Shown here piece after piece: positions 24,118 through 34,890 of a stretch of 64,000 bases of DNA. The notes below the pieces were generated by a model. That model ran no database searches, had not been told where the DNA came from, and worked only from the letters and a program-made list of their open reading frames with translations. The translations under genes were made by a program, and so were the position numbers. Location of the stretch: NCBI GenBank assembly GCA_963942565.1, contig OZ012689.1, forward strand, positions 23,971,809 to 24,035,808, written 5' to 3'. The stretch is from Maea johnstoni. Lineage: Eukaryota; Annelida; Polychaeta; Spionida; Magelonidae. Positions within the stretch are counted from its first letter, which is position 1. Every line of letters starts with the position of its first letter.

Positions 24118-24249
24118 CCCTTATGCTGGTGGTGGATAATTTTACCAACACAAAATGATGCAAAAGAGCTATCTAATGAATACCAACATTGCAGGATTTA
24201 AATGGCTTTCAAAAAACTTTGGACGAAAGAAGCCTCAGCATCAGTCGGG
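24118..24249. mobile_element. piggyBac-like MITE, CCCTT family
   Basis: Flanked by TTAA (24114-24117, 24250-24253). CCCTTATGCTGGTGGTGG at left, GCCTCAGCATCAGTCGGG at right; shorter than usual through an internal deletion. Confidence 0.7.
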
Positions 24250-24755
24250 TTAACACCCACAGTGTTCAACCAATGGGATATAGGTAATCAGGAAAAAAAC
24301 AACTGGTGAGATCTGAACAACCAAGAGGCAACCGTAGACAGTGCAGACCTCGTAAATAGCCATGAACTGCTAGTCCTTTCAAGTTATTGGTTCTATATCA
24401 TATATATGGTTTGCTGGTACATTCAAACCACTCCTAAATCAGGCCCCTGGAACCCATCTCTGTGAAATCCTATATCTGGCCAGACCTATTACTATTAGTA
24501 ATACATGAAGATGGTTTATTAAATCAGACTAATGAGATCAAATAACCCGACGTTATCCCTTGTTATCATACACCTACCCGGATTAACGCACTCACACAAT
24601 TCTTCTCATCCTAATAACATAGTTTATGTTTCCTTGGAAGCTCTGTGATTCAATCAGGTATTACAATCAGGAGATGTGCGTGCTACTATGCCATAGGGGT
24701 GGAGCAACTAAGGAGATTGACACTCAAAGCGCCTGAAAAGGCCAAACTTTCTTAA

Positions 24756-24978
24756 CCCATTAGTACTTAAGAGTTCCTCTAGAAATTGTCGTCTGGAATT
24801 CAGATACTTTTGACCATAACTTATGAATTGACAATTATTGTACAAAATATTTGAAGGAAAGTTGTTGGTAATACTCTAATCAACATATCTCCATCAAATA
24901 TATTGCTAATTATGCTTTAGGCTGAAAGATTTCATCGAAATTGTCCGGCCTTTTTTGGCCTCTGTGAGCATTAATGGG
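24756..24978. mobile_element. TTAA-flanked MITE, CCCATTA family
   Basis: 223 bp between TTAA at 24752-24755 and 24979-24982. Left CCCATTAGTACTTAAGAG, right GAGCATTAATGGG. Shares ends and GTCCGGCCTTTTTTGGCCTC-type centre with 30241-30464. Confidence 0.7.
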
Positions 24979-25149
24979 TTAAAGACAAGGCAGGGGATCT
25001 AGAGATAATTCCTTCCAATAAGCTTACTTTCATGATCAAGGTAGCCCTTAACAAATGAGGCTGGAATTACCAAAGAATTCCAAGGACAATCCTAAGAAAA
25101 TGCCATTATTGTCCAGAAACCCATGATAATCTAAATATTTATTACACAA

Positions 25150-25446
25150 AGAAATCTCTAGATTTGCCAGCAATCTGAGATTTCCTATCAATAAACAAGA
25201 AAATTACTTTTAAAACATTTCCTATCAACAAGCGAGAAAATTACTCAAAAAAAATCCTATCCATAAGATTACTTAAAAATTACATAGAAAATACTAAAAA
25301 AATATTTCCTATCGATAAGCAAGAAGATTACTTAAAAAGATTTCATAGGAATAAGCCAGAATACCAACATGACAGGGTTTATGTTTTCAAGAATCTTTTG
25401 CTTCCTTGTAATTTGCACGAAAGTAGCCTTAGCATAGGAAGGGTTA
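25150..25446. repeat. Short tandem repeat next to half MITE
   Basis: 25180-25340 repeats CCTATCAATAAACAAGAAAA/TTACTTAAAA about four times. It runs into the right half of a CCCTT MITE (25351-25442, AATACCAACATGACAGGG to GCATAGGAAGGG, then TTAA). Confidence 0.6.
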
Positions 25447-25465
25447 AGAGTCCTCCAGCTGAGCC

Positions 25466-25497
25466 CCCCCCCCCCCCCCCCCCTCTCTCTCTCTCAG
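25466..25497. repeat. Poly(C) and (CT)n run
   Basis: About 17 C followed by CTCTCTCTCTCTC; length likely uncertain in assembly. Confidence 0.9.
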
Positions 25498-25913
25498 TCC
25501 TAACTCAATCCACCTCACGGCTGGGCAATCTGTCATGCATATAGGCCCTGATAAAATCTATGCCCCACTTAGCTCATAAATATTCTACGTGTTTGCGTTA
25601 TTTTGATATAACTACCTTTTGCACACCTGAGACATGCCAGGAAAAGTTAGAAATCATCTCGGCAGCCTCTGCGGGGCTGAGGCTAGCCAGGAAATGGGAA
25701 GACACCTCCATGTGTGAGAGCCATTAAGTGACAATAACCCAAAGGCCTTCTGGGTTTCTCACATAAATTATGAAACACTGCGAGCGAAGCACCAGAGATA
25801 AGACAATACTTTATACTGAAAACTGAGAGCATTGGAAAATATAATTTAAAGAACAATTGAATAGCCAAGCTAGCCTTCCTGGGTAGCGGCAGCTCAGAGA
25901 GATTTCTATGCTA
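25498..25913. other. Unique GC-balanced island
   Basis: No repeat recognised. The run around 25690-25860 (CACCTCCATGTGTGAGAGCC, CAATAACCCAAAGGCC) lacks repeats and could be conserved non-coding sequence. The 61-codon reverse frame across it shows no domain. Confidence 0.25.
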
Positions 25914-26115
25914 ACCCTTATGCTGATGGTGGCTAACTTGGCAAATACAAAATGCTGCAAAAAAACTTTTTAAATGACTGAAACCCTGGCAAATGGTACT
26001 CATCTGAGAGTATACAGTTAGAGCTTTCCAATGAATACCAACATAACAGGGTTTAGACGTATTTCAATAACTCGTCATTGTGCTTTGGACGAAAGTAGCA
26101 ACAGCATTGGAAGAG
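25914..26115. mobile_element. piggyBac-like MITE, CCCTT family
   Basis: CCCTTATGCTGATGGTGGC at left and GCAACAGCATTGGAAGAG at right, with the shared GAGAGCTTTCCAATGAATACC centre. TTAA flanks are eroded (CTAA, TGATAA), so it is an older copy. Confidence 0.65.
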
Positions 26116-26949
26116 TGATAATAACTATCACCAGCCAATAGCCAAGCTAGTCTCTGGGTAGCAGTAGCTTAGGGCAGTCCAGCAAGAAATCGAAGCTTAA
26201 CTACTGTACAAGCATGGCTACAAAGCTCACTTCTTGCATTGGTTTCACTTCATGCTGGAGAGAGAAAGTCCTTGATACGTAATGGTTGCCCACGACATAA
26301 AAAGGGAGAAGAATCCCTGGAGCCATTACCCGAGCTAACGGGATAAGAGGCCTGAGCGCTATATCTATCAAAGAGAGACAGCAGAAAGGAACTTGGCAGA
26401 GTTCTTTCCTGCCCGTAATAATCCTTGAGATAGCAAAACGAGAGATAAAATGCAAAACTAGTTTATAAGTCATGAATGCGAGGGAAGGCTTGATTATGAT
26501 GTTATTGTTAGCTTCAGGGAGGAAGGAGAAAGGAATGAACTATTGTGGGTGTTTCCTGTGGAAATGGGTTTCTACCAATGTTTCGCTGGGGCTCCATGAG
26601 ATAGGATTTTTTTTATTATCCGACCAATCCTAAAAACGAGAATATTTTGTGCCACACATATGGCCCAACCCATTCATGCCTAGATCTCTCCCAGAAAAGT
26701 GTCATCCCGAAAAGTGATACTTATTAAGGATAACAACAATATTATTCCGAAATTTACAAAACATTTGAAGGAGAGTTGCTGCTAATGGTTCTATAATCAA
26801 TATTTCTACTACAAATTATTTTCAAGTTATATAAGTACTGCCTTGCATTGATTTTTATACTGCTCTACTATTAGAATTGAATTGTTTTAGTGAGTAATAA
26901 CATGTAGCATCTGTTTGAGGGTTACTTTTGTGCAGAATTCTATTGTACT
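26116..26949. other. Unique sequence, no gene recognised
   Basis: 26160-26530 is repeat-free and moderately GC-rich; the 90-codon reverse frame has no recognisable domain. At 26690 a single MITE-like end (CCATTCATGCCTAGATC) occurs without a partner. Confidence 0.25.
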
Positions 26950-27650
26950 ACTAGTTACCACTATCGCTCTAATATCAGGATTTATTTGCTTTATCTAGTA
27001 GCATCCATTTGAGAGCTACATATGCACGCAATTTGGTTGATTCTAGAACCATAGTTACCACTATTGCTCTACCTTCTGAATTTATTCATAATAATAATAA
27101 TAATAATCTTTATTTAAAGAGGGAAACTCAGTCCAATGGTAAGGATCTTCCCTGAGGCCCTTTGCTTTATCTTGTCAGAGAGTTCTATTTATAAGTAGAT
27201 TGTCTCTGATCTAGTAGCTTCCATTTGAGAGCTGAATATGCACAAAGTTGGGTTGATTCTGGTACTAGCTATCACACATGCTTTACTTCCTAAATTTATT
27301 CGTTTTATCAAGTAGCATCTATTGGGAGTCACATATCTGCACAATTTGGTTCATTCTAGTACAATGTACTAGCAATCACCATTGCTCTTCTTTCTTATGT
27401 ATTTATTTTATCAAGACTAGCATCGTTTTGGGAGTTACATATGTGCGGACTCAGATTGTACCACTAGCCATCACCATTGCTCTACTTTCTGAATTTATTT
27501 GTTTTTTTTCTCTAGTAGCATCTATTTGGGAGTTACATATGTGCAGACTTTGACTCACACATGCTACATGTAGTAGCCAACGCTATTGCTCTACTTTCTG
27601 AATTTATTTGCTTTTTTCTCTACGAGCATCTATTTTGGAGTTCCACATGT
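26950..27650. repeat. About 105-bp tandem repeat, six diverged units
   Basis: Core TAGTAGCATCTATTTGGGAG, TTACATATGTGCA and CTATTGCTCTACTTTCTGAA recurs near 26996, 27211, 27310, 27414, 27513 and 27620. An (AAT)n run at 27088-27108 interrupts the second interval. Overlapping plus-strand frames (27278-27791) come from this repeat. Confidence 0.75.
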
Positions 27651-27654
27651 GTTG

Positions 27655-27970
27655 AGTCCACGGTTGCCATGCCTGTGTGTGACAGGACATGTCTGTGGCC
27701 TTGTCGCCCCATCTCTCTTGATCCGCCTCTCACCCCTGCCCCCAGCATCCGCACTGAAGCCCCACGGCCAAGCAAAGCGTCACAAAACTAATGCATTTGC
27801 TCCGCCGACTGAGTTTCAAATCTACTCCCTGATAAATCTCTCAAAAACATGGCTGGAAACAAGTTCCCATTAGACGTGGCAATGAGATGGACCTGGTCTG
27901 CATGTGCGATGGGCGATCAGTAATTAAGGGAGGAGGGAATTAGGTCTGGTGGCGTGCGGCTCCATGTACT
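27655..27970. other. GC-rich island, possible regulatory element
   Basis: Contrasts with AT-rich neighbours and contains no repeat. It has GATCAGTAATTAAGGGAGG with a homeodomain-type TAATTA core. The open frames here start in the neighbouring repeat, so I do not call a gene. Confidence 0.25.
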
Positions 27971-28540
27971 TGGTTAATAGGGTGAAGTCCACTTTCAAGG
28001 TGTGCCTTCCAGCTTGATGTTTATTGGTGCAATACTATATATCCGAAAAAAAGATATCCAAAACCTAAAAAGTAACTCACCAATTATTTTATGCCCATAG
28101 TGGCCAAAAAATTAAGGTGTGCCTTCCAGCTTGATGTTTATTGGTGCAATACTATATATCCGAAGTAAAAAAAATATCCAAAACCTAAAGAGTAACTCAA
28201 CAACCATTGTATGCCCATAGTGGCAAAATATCTGAGGTGTGGCTTCCAGATTGATATTCATTGGTGCAATACTACATATCCCAAAAAAACACCCCAAAAA
28301 ACTGAAAAAAATCACCTAATCAATGGTCAAACATCTTTTAAAACCATTGCATGCCCATATTGGCCAAGAATTTGAGGTGTGCCTTTCAACTAGATGTTTA
28401 TTGGTGCAATACTACATGTACATATCCGAAGAAAAAAAATCCTGAAAACAACTCACTAAATCAATGGTCAAATATCAGTTCCTTTCCAACCATTGCATCC
28501 CCGTTGTGGCCAAAATTGCAGACCCTTTTAGAATAACATT
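27971..28540. repeat. 115-140-bp tandem repeat, four units
   Basis: AGGTGTGCCTTCCAGCTTGA, then TGTTTATTGGTGCAATACTA and a short A-rich run, recurs at about 27998, 28113, 28234 and 28375. Units differ by small indels. Confidence 0.85.
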
Positions 28541-28854
28541 GCAACCATAGAATTTTTGAGAAAACATCTTCCTCATATTACAATATCAACCAGGTATAGA
28601 TGAAATCAATGAATGCATTTCTTAGATTTCTTTGCTGTTAACTAGAATTGTAGGCTCCCACGACTAAGATTCTCTATGTTTAGTTTAGAATTTGATTAAT
28701 CTGTTACCCTAATTGATGGAGCAATTTGGCAGCTAATCTTGCTAATTTTATAGCTAGGCAGAGATAAATTGATAAGAGCCACTCTTCATTGGAATCAGGC
28801 TTTATTGGTTTGGCATCTCAATGGGTATTGCACTCAAACATGTCTAGACTGTCA
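28541..28854. other. AT-rich unique sequence
   Basis: Nothing recognisable. Confidence 0.4.
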
Positions 28855-29150
28855 CTGTGTGTGTGTGTGTGTGTATGTGTGTATGTACATGTATGTGTAT
28901 GTGCATGAGTGTGTATATGTGTGTGCATGTCAGTGTGTATATGTGTGTGCATGTGTGTGGTTGTGTGTGTGTGTGTGTGTGTGCATGCGTTTGTGTGTGT
29001 AACATGGATTATCATACTTGTGTGTTGTGCATTTAATAATATGCATGTATATGTGTGTATGCATGCATTTGTGTGTGTGAGTGTTGCGCAGGTTTGTGTG
29101 CTTGTATGTGCCAATGTGTAATACTTGTGTACATATGTGTGAGTCAGTGT
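28855..29150. repeat. (GT)n-rich microsatellite
   Basis: Imperfect TGTGTG with ATG interruptions over about 290 bp. The valine/cysteine and threonine/histidine-rich open frames on both strands derive from it. Confidence 0.9.
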
Positions 29151-30236
29151 GTATGTGGGTATTTGTATTTCCAAGTTGTGAGATCCCCTCCAAAATGATA
29201 GTGGTTACTGAAGCATGGGTGCTTTGTGAGATTGATCTCACAATATTTTTACAAATATCTTTCATGTTTTTGGTCTGATTAGGGTTAGGTTTAGGTTTAG
29301 ACATCAGCTCAAAACACGCCCAAATAAAAAGTTGCTTTGTAATGGGAAAGATAGGGAACAATCTCACAAATCAGAATTACAGAGCTGTGTGTGCATGTGT
29401 GCTCATGTCAATGAATAAGTGTGTCAAAAGTGTTAATTGTAGTGCAAAAAACAACAACACAGAAAAGAGTAGTATCGATGAGGGATTGTAGAAGTCGTCA
29501 GAGAGCAGCAGCACTAATAAGGTACCGCACCTGATCTCTCACGCGCCTCAGCAGCCTCTGCTGCCCGCCAACCACGGCAGAGTCGGCAGAGCGACGGAGT
29601 CACGCTACGGAGGTACCGCTCACTGCCCTGCCCAGGCAAACCCCTGATTTCCTACTCTAACCTACTTCCTGATTGATGAAACTCTCGCATGACTGGCACC
29701 AATCTAGCAACTGCCAATTAGTTTTCTTGCTACAGAGAACAAGAGAAATAACATATAGCCACTACAAGAACATATCATACATGTACAATTTCATTTAACC
29801 TTAGATGAATAAAAGCATGTGGATATGAAACCAGCCAGTCAACCTAAACAACCAGGCTGCGTCGAATTGTCCAAAAGTGATGTTCTGTACATGCTTAAGT
29901 GCGCTGCTCTCTCTGTAATGTAAACTATACGATAGACCTCACTGATCTTTGTCTCCTAGTGACATCACACTGAGGCCAGATTCAAGACCCCGGGATTATT
30001 GATATTCTGATAAATATTTTACTCAAAGATGAAATTCCAGCTAGGTTGAATAATCCCTCTTAAAATAATAACTAATGAGTGAGAACATGTTTAAGTTGTC
30101 AGTTGCTCACACCAGATGGCGAAGTTAAATCTTACAGCATGGCACTCTCAATATTGTAGCAGTTATTTGGGTAACTATCCACTCCTACCATTTGAAATGG
30201 AAGGCTATCCATAGGAAAAACCCACCTCGAGAGGAC
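29151..30236. other. Unique sequence with small GC-rich island
   Basis: 29515-29660 is GC- and CpG-rich (CACGCGCCTCAGCAGCC, GCGACGGAGTCACGCTACGG) and bracketed by two GGTACCGC words at 29521 and 29613. No open frame of note. The remainder is AT-rich without repeats I recognise. Confidence 0.3.
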
Positions 30237-30240
30237 TTAA

Positions 30241-30464
30241 CCCATTAATGCTCAGAGCGGCCAAAAGAGGCCTGATGATTTTGAATATATTTTACTTACA
30301 AAAGCATTTTCTTGAAAACTTTTGAAGAAGAAATGTTTATCAGAGGGCAAACAACAACTCTAACTCAAATTCTTTTTGAACTTTTGCTTTATTCAAAAGT
30401 TATTTTTAAAAATATGAGAGAAGCAGACGATACTTTCTAGAGAAAGTCTGAGTGCTAATGGGTT
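30241..30464. mobile_element. TTAA-flanked MITE, CCCATTA family
   Basis: TTAA at 30237-30240 and 30465-30468. CCCATTAATGCTCAGAGCGG at left pairs with GAGTGCTAATGGG at right; a palindromic GCGGCCAAAAGAGGCC sits near the left end. Confidence 0.7.
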
Positions 30465-31840
30465 TTAACAGACTTAGTTAACCCCAGATGTCAAACAGAG
30501 GGTAAAAACTTCTTTCCGTGTGCAGGTTCAATAAAACTCATCTGCCAGTGGTAAGTATTTGACCTCCAAATGGCACAATCAGTCAGTAAGCTCTTGAAAT
30601 TAAGTAAGCGTGACGCAAGACATGGAGATATATTTAGCAGGTTTCTTTTTCCGCACTGCTCTTTTAGACATAACTGGTAATTCTCGCAAAGAAATAACTC
30701 TCCTAAGGCAATTACCGCGAAGCTTTTTATTGATTTCACCTGGCACCCCAGAGACCCTTCCTTACGTAAGAAAATGACAGTCAGGCCAGAATCAGATGAG
30801 TAACTCAGACGAGCTGCTTCCCAAGGTGTTGATATAAATACATTGCATCAAGCGCAGCTCATAGAAAGTAAAGCTATAGGTCTACCAGTGCACTAGTCGG
30901 CTGAACCCTATCTTGATTTAAGGGAGGGTATTTTTATCCAGGGTTTTGTTAGACCTTTTAATACAGAGAAGAAACATTAGGACTACCAGTGTTTGACTCT
31001 GAAGCCAAAGAATTTATGGTTTGTTCCCTGTAACCTTACCTACTGTTGTTTGAAGTTGCAAATCTATTGTTTCAACCACAGATTACATTAAATGAAAGCT
31101 CTATGCCCACCAGTGCACTAGTCGACTGAACTATATCTTGATTTAAGGGAGAGTATTTTTATCCAGGGTTTTGTTTGACTTTGAGGCCAAAGAATTTACT
31201 GTTTGTTTCCAGTGCCCCTGAAACCTACTCTTGTTTGGAGTGGCCTATTCTCCAGGTTTTTGTAGTTATAAAAATAGGTGGTATTTAACAATTGTGGTTT
31301 GTAGCCCACACTTTTAAAACACTAATGAATGATATCAGTGAAGAATATTTTACTGTAAGAGCTATTTCAACCTATACGCCCTCAATAAAAAAGCAAACTT
31401 GTTTTGGGCAAATAAGAATAGCAGATAGTTTCCTGCAATGGACCAAAAAAAATAGGGTAGGTAGGTAGGTAGGTAGGTAGGTAAAAAAGCATTTTTTTGA
31501 ATTATTCTTTTTTTCAAAAAAAGTGTGTTTCATACATGTTTTATGTAGATTGGGATTTAGAAGGGCGGAAAAGACTTAAAGGTAGGGATTTTTTCGAGTA
31601 AATACATGTTAGGGTAGATTTACAGGAAACAAAAACTTTTTTAAGGCCTTTGTTTAATTCAGCTAGGGGACTTGATAACTCAACTAGCAGTCCCCTTCCT
31701 GACTATTGAATACCTCTGTTCTATTTGGCGAGGCGCGATTTCGCCGCGTTGTGTTCCTAAACGGCTTTCTGCTCGAGCACACTCGCACCTGAGCAGCAAT
31801 TCACAGGAGAGAAGGAGGCTACGCGGCCGGCTAATCCAGG
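30465..31840. other. Unique sequence with a 220-bp duplication and (TAGG)n
   Basis: CAGTGCACTAGTCGGCTGAA and ATCTTGATTTAAGGGAGGGT occur at 30885-30960 and again at 31110-31180, so about 220 bp is duplicated. (TAGG)n lies at 31456-31482. 31725-31830 is CpG-rich (GGCGAGGCGCGATTTCGCCG). No gene recognised. Confidence 0.45.
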
Positions 31841-32300
31841 CGCCATCTTGATGAAAAACACACTTTTCTCACCCACACATGCCTCGCAATTAGGATTTGA
31901 AACACATTATTTCCACCCTACAAACTCAATGCCGAAAGCCTTCAGAGTACCTCCAGGGTTTCAGTCATTCTTTAGATTTTTTTGTATCAATTTGTATTAA
32001 CCAAATTAACCACCAGCGGCCAAAGGGTTAGAGTATTTCCTGCCCAAAAATAAAAATCCAAGTTTCCATCTTGGTGAAAAACACACTTTTCTCACCCACA
32101 CACTCCTAGCAATTAGGATTTGAACAGACATTATTTCCATCCAACAAACTCAAAGCCAAAAGCCTTCAGATAAGAATCCAAGTTTCCATCTTGATGAAAA
32201 ACACACTTTTCTCATTCTCACACTCCCTGCAATTAGGATTTGAACACGCATTATTTCCACCAAAAAAACTCAATGCCAAAAGCCTTCAGAGTACCTCCTG
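31841..32300. repeat. Threefold repeat CATCTTGATGAAAAACACAC
   Basis: Copies of about 110 bp at 31842, 32066 and 32186 share CATCTTGATGAAAAACACAC, CAATTAGGATTTGAAACACA and AAAGCCTTCAGA. Between copies 1 and 2 sits a half piggyBac-like MITE (31960-32033, ending GGCCAAAGGGTTAGAG). Confidence 0.75.
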
Positions 32301-32310
32301 ACCAAAAATA

Positions 32311-32780
32311 ACCTTTCCAATGCAGAGGCTACTTTTGTCTAATGTACAAGATCTCAATTTTTTTTTGAAAATCATGTAAACCCTGTTATGTTGGTATTCA
32401 TTGGCAGTACCAACATATTTCCATTTGTAACATTTGTATCATTTGTAGGATGGCTTTATACCAGCAGCCAATGGCAATCAAACATTGTAGGATGGATAAT
32501 TATAGCAACAGCCAATCACAATCAAATATTCCAACAATGTTTACACTATACCTTGGGACTAGAGGGTGACTCTCGGCTATGTTCGGCAAGGCCACTGAAA
32601 ATAGCAGCAGAGCACCAACACATTTCCATTTGTACCATTTGTAAGATGGCTTATAGCAGCAGCCATTGACAATCAAAAGATCCCAACAATGTCTAAGCTA
32701 TACCTTGGATTAGAAGGTCAGCTCCAAGCTATGTTCGGCAAGGCAGCTAAAAATGGTTCCGGGGCACCAACAAATTTGAT
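32311..32780. repeat. Half MITE followed by 150-bp tandem repeat
   Basis: 32311-32406 is the left half of a CCCTT MITE (CTTTCCAATGCAGAGGC to TTGGTATTCATTGG). From 32405 a 150-bp unit (ATAGCAACAGCCAATCACAA, CTATGTTCGGCAAGGC, AGCACCAACACATTTCC) is repeated two and a half times. Confidence 0.65.
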
Positions 32781-33800
32781 TAAAAGATGAAACATTCCTT
32801 TTAGGGAGTAAAACAAGCCAGTGAACTGGAAAACAAGTGCAGATAGATATGAAACAGATAACACAATATAGAGGCTCCATGCAGTTCACAATACATACAG
32901 CATCCGTTGCCACGGGCGATCATACTCCCACCCCGCATGGGGGAAAACCGAGGCATGTTGCTTGATCACACCTTCGATTAAATTCAGGTAAATTGGTAAG
33001 TGTGCCATTAGTCGCTTGTCAATCCTTTGGCATGGCCCATCCACCATGCTTCCTCTTAAATCCCTACCCAATTTCCTAGCTTCAGTTCAAGTTGAGAAAG
33101 CTATAATCCAGTCTTAATGAAGCTCAGCGCGGCTGCACACTCGGGGCGGTCCCTCTGGGATGATAGGCAACCCCAAATGTCTGCGGCGCCGCCATAGAAT
33201 ACTAACTACTCCTATTATTGCTATGCATGTCATAAAGCCCTCCAGCCTACCCGTCTTATCCCCTAGTCTTTACACACACCCAGCGGAGGAAACAAGTGCC
33301 TCGGAATAAAGACACAGGGAAAGATAATATACCAGACACATTTACATGTAGAGGCATACACATTATCTGTATGCGTAGAATTACATCTTTACCAAATGTA
33401 TCTCAGACTTCCTAGGAAATCCTGGGATTTATCTTGAATTATCCTAAGAATTTCTTGGTATTCCCAGCTTCATTTGGTAAGGGGATATAGACATATTTTG
33501 TTAATTTTTTTTGAGCATTTACATAAAGCAGGATGTTTCAGTTTACCACAACCACTCACATGTATAGCATACACATTATCTGAATGTGTAGAAATAAAGT
33601 TGTTTGTTGAAGATATTTGAGCATTTACATAAAGGTATTCGGTATTTGGTTTATAATCTATCCACATATAGCAGACAAGTAAATAGTTCTGAGCAGCAAT
33701 GGTATCAGTTAAACTTCTTAACTACCTTTTTGTACAACTCTGTTTTAACAAATACCAATATACCTATCGCATACATCGTGGAGATGGACAAATAATCTAA
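32781..33800. other. Unique sequence up to assembly gap
   Basis: A short duplicated phrase ACATGTAGAGGCATACACAT/TATCTG occurs at 33343 and 33560. Otherwise no repeat or gene recognised. Confidence 0.4.
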
Positions 33801-34000
33801 NNNNNNNNNNNNNNNNNNNNNNNNNNNNNNNNNNNNNNNNNNNNNNNNNNNNNNNNNNNNNNNNNNNNNNNNNNNNNNNNNNNNNNNNNNNNNNNNNNNN
33901 NNNNNNNNNNNNNNNNNNNNNNNNNNNNNNNNNNNNNNNNNNNNNNNNNNNNNNNNNNNNNNNNNNNNNNNNNNNNNNNNNNNNNNNNNNNNNNNNNNNN
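33801..34000. other. Assembly gap (200 N)
   Basis: Exactly 200 N, a conventional gap size, so the true distance is unknown. It lies about 600 bp beyond the 3' end of the LINE, so the LINE itself is not interrupted. Confidence 0.98.
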
Positions 34001-34599
34001 ACCGAAATCAACATTTTATAGAGTAAATAAGTAGATATATAAAGATACAGGATTCAGTGGTCCTAAGAGGTTTGATAAGTTTGGATAGGAAATACAAACT
34101 TTATGTAACAAAAAATGGTCAGCAAGCTTGGATCAGACAGACTCTAGGGGGCCTCTAGGGGGCGGTGGGATAAGAAAACAAAACAAAACATGCCTTTTAT
34201 TTAATTTTCCCTCAATTATTTTTCAGCTTGTGGCAGCAGACACATGTGGGCTGCACATGCAGTTATCTAAAGGATCTTCTAGCTAGAATATGCATCTCCT
34301 TAGTGAAACATACATATACAGGTAGATAAAGATCGACAACGCCACTTGAGATCGCTCACATCATCCTGAAGCACAAGGTCGTCGGACCAGTACATTTTCT
34401 GCGTCGTAGCTGGGGGTCATAGGCGGTTCAACAATATGACTATTGATGTGCCATTTGCTCATTTGGCATATCAATACAAAAAATATATGACTTTGAACTT
34501 TTATTAGCAAAGCTAGCTGCCAAACACAGAAACATGCTGCAATTCCACCCTCACAAGCTGAATCGTGATTATGTCACCCCCATGAACTTTTTTTAATTT
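34001..34599. other. Sequence between gap and LINE 3' end
   Basis: AT-rich and apparently unique, with GGGGGCCTCTAGGGGGCGG-type words near 34147. It is the downstream flank of the LINE. I find no copy of the 44541 repeat here. Confidence 0.4.
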
Positions 34600-34890
34600 T
34601 ATGAACTTTGGGTAACCCAGAGTTCGTTTATTTTCTTTTCATAAAAGTAAAAAAGACATATAAAACATAGAATAGAAAGAACAATAAACAGGTATCTCAA
34701 ATGTACAGTGTCTACATATATTTCCAATCTTATCTATATTTTTACATTTTGACACAGCCTCCCACAAACATACATAAACACCATTGGAGGTCTTTGTATA
34801 CAGGACTCACAAAACATTACAACTTTGCCTGGTTTTTACTGTTATAAATATATATTTTTCATTTTTAAAAAACTTTGGTATAACCGCTTA

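Noticed and set aside
28769-29367. Cysteine/valine and threonine/histidine-rich frames
   Set aside because: Translations of a (GT)n microsatellite.
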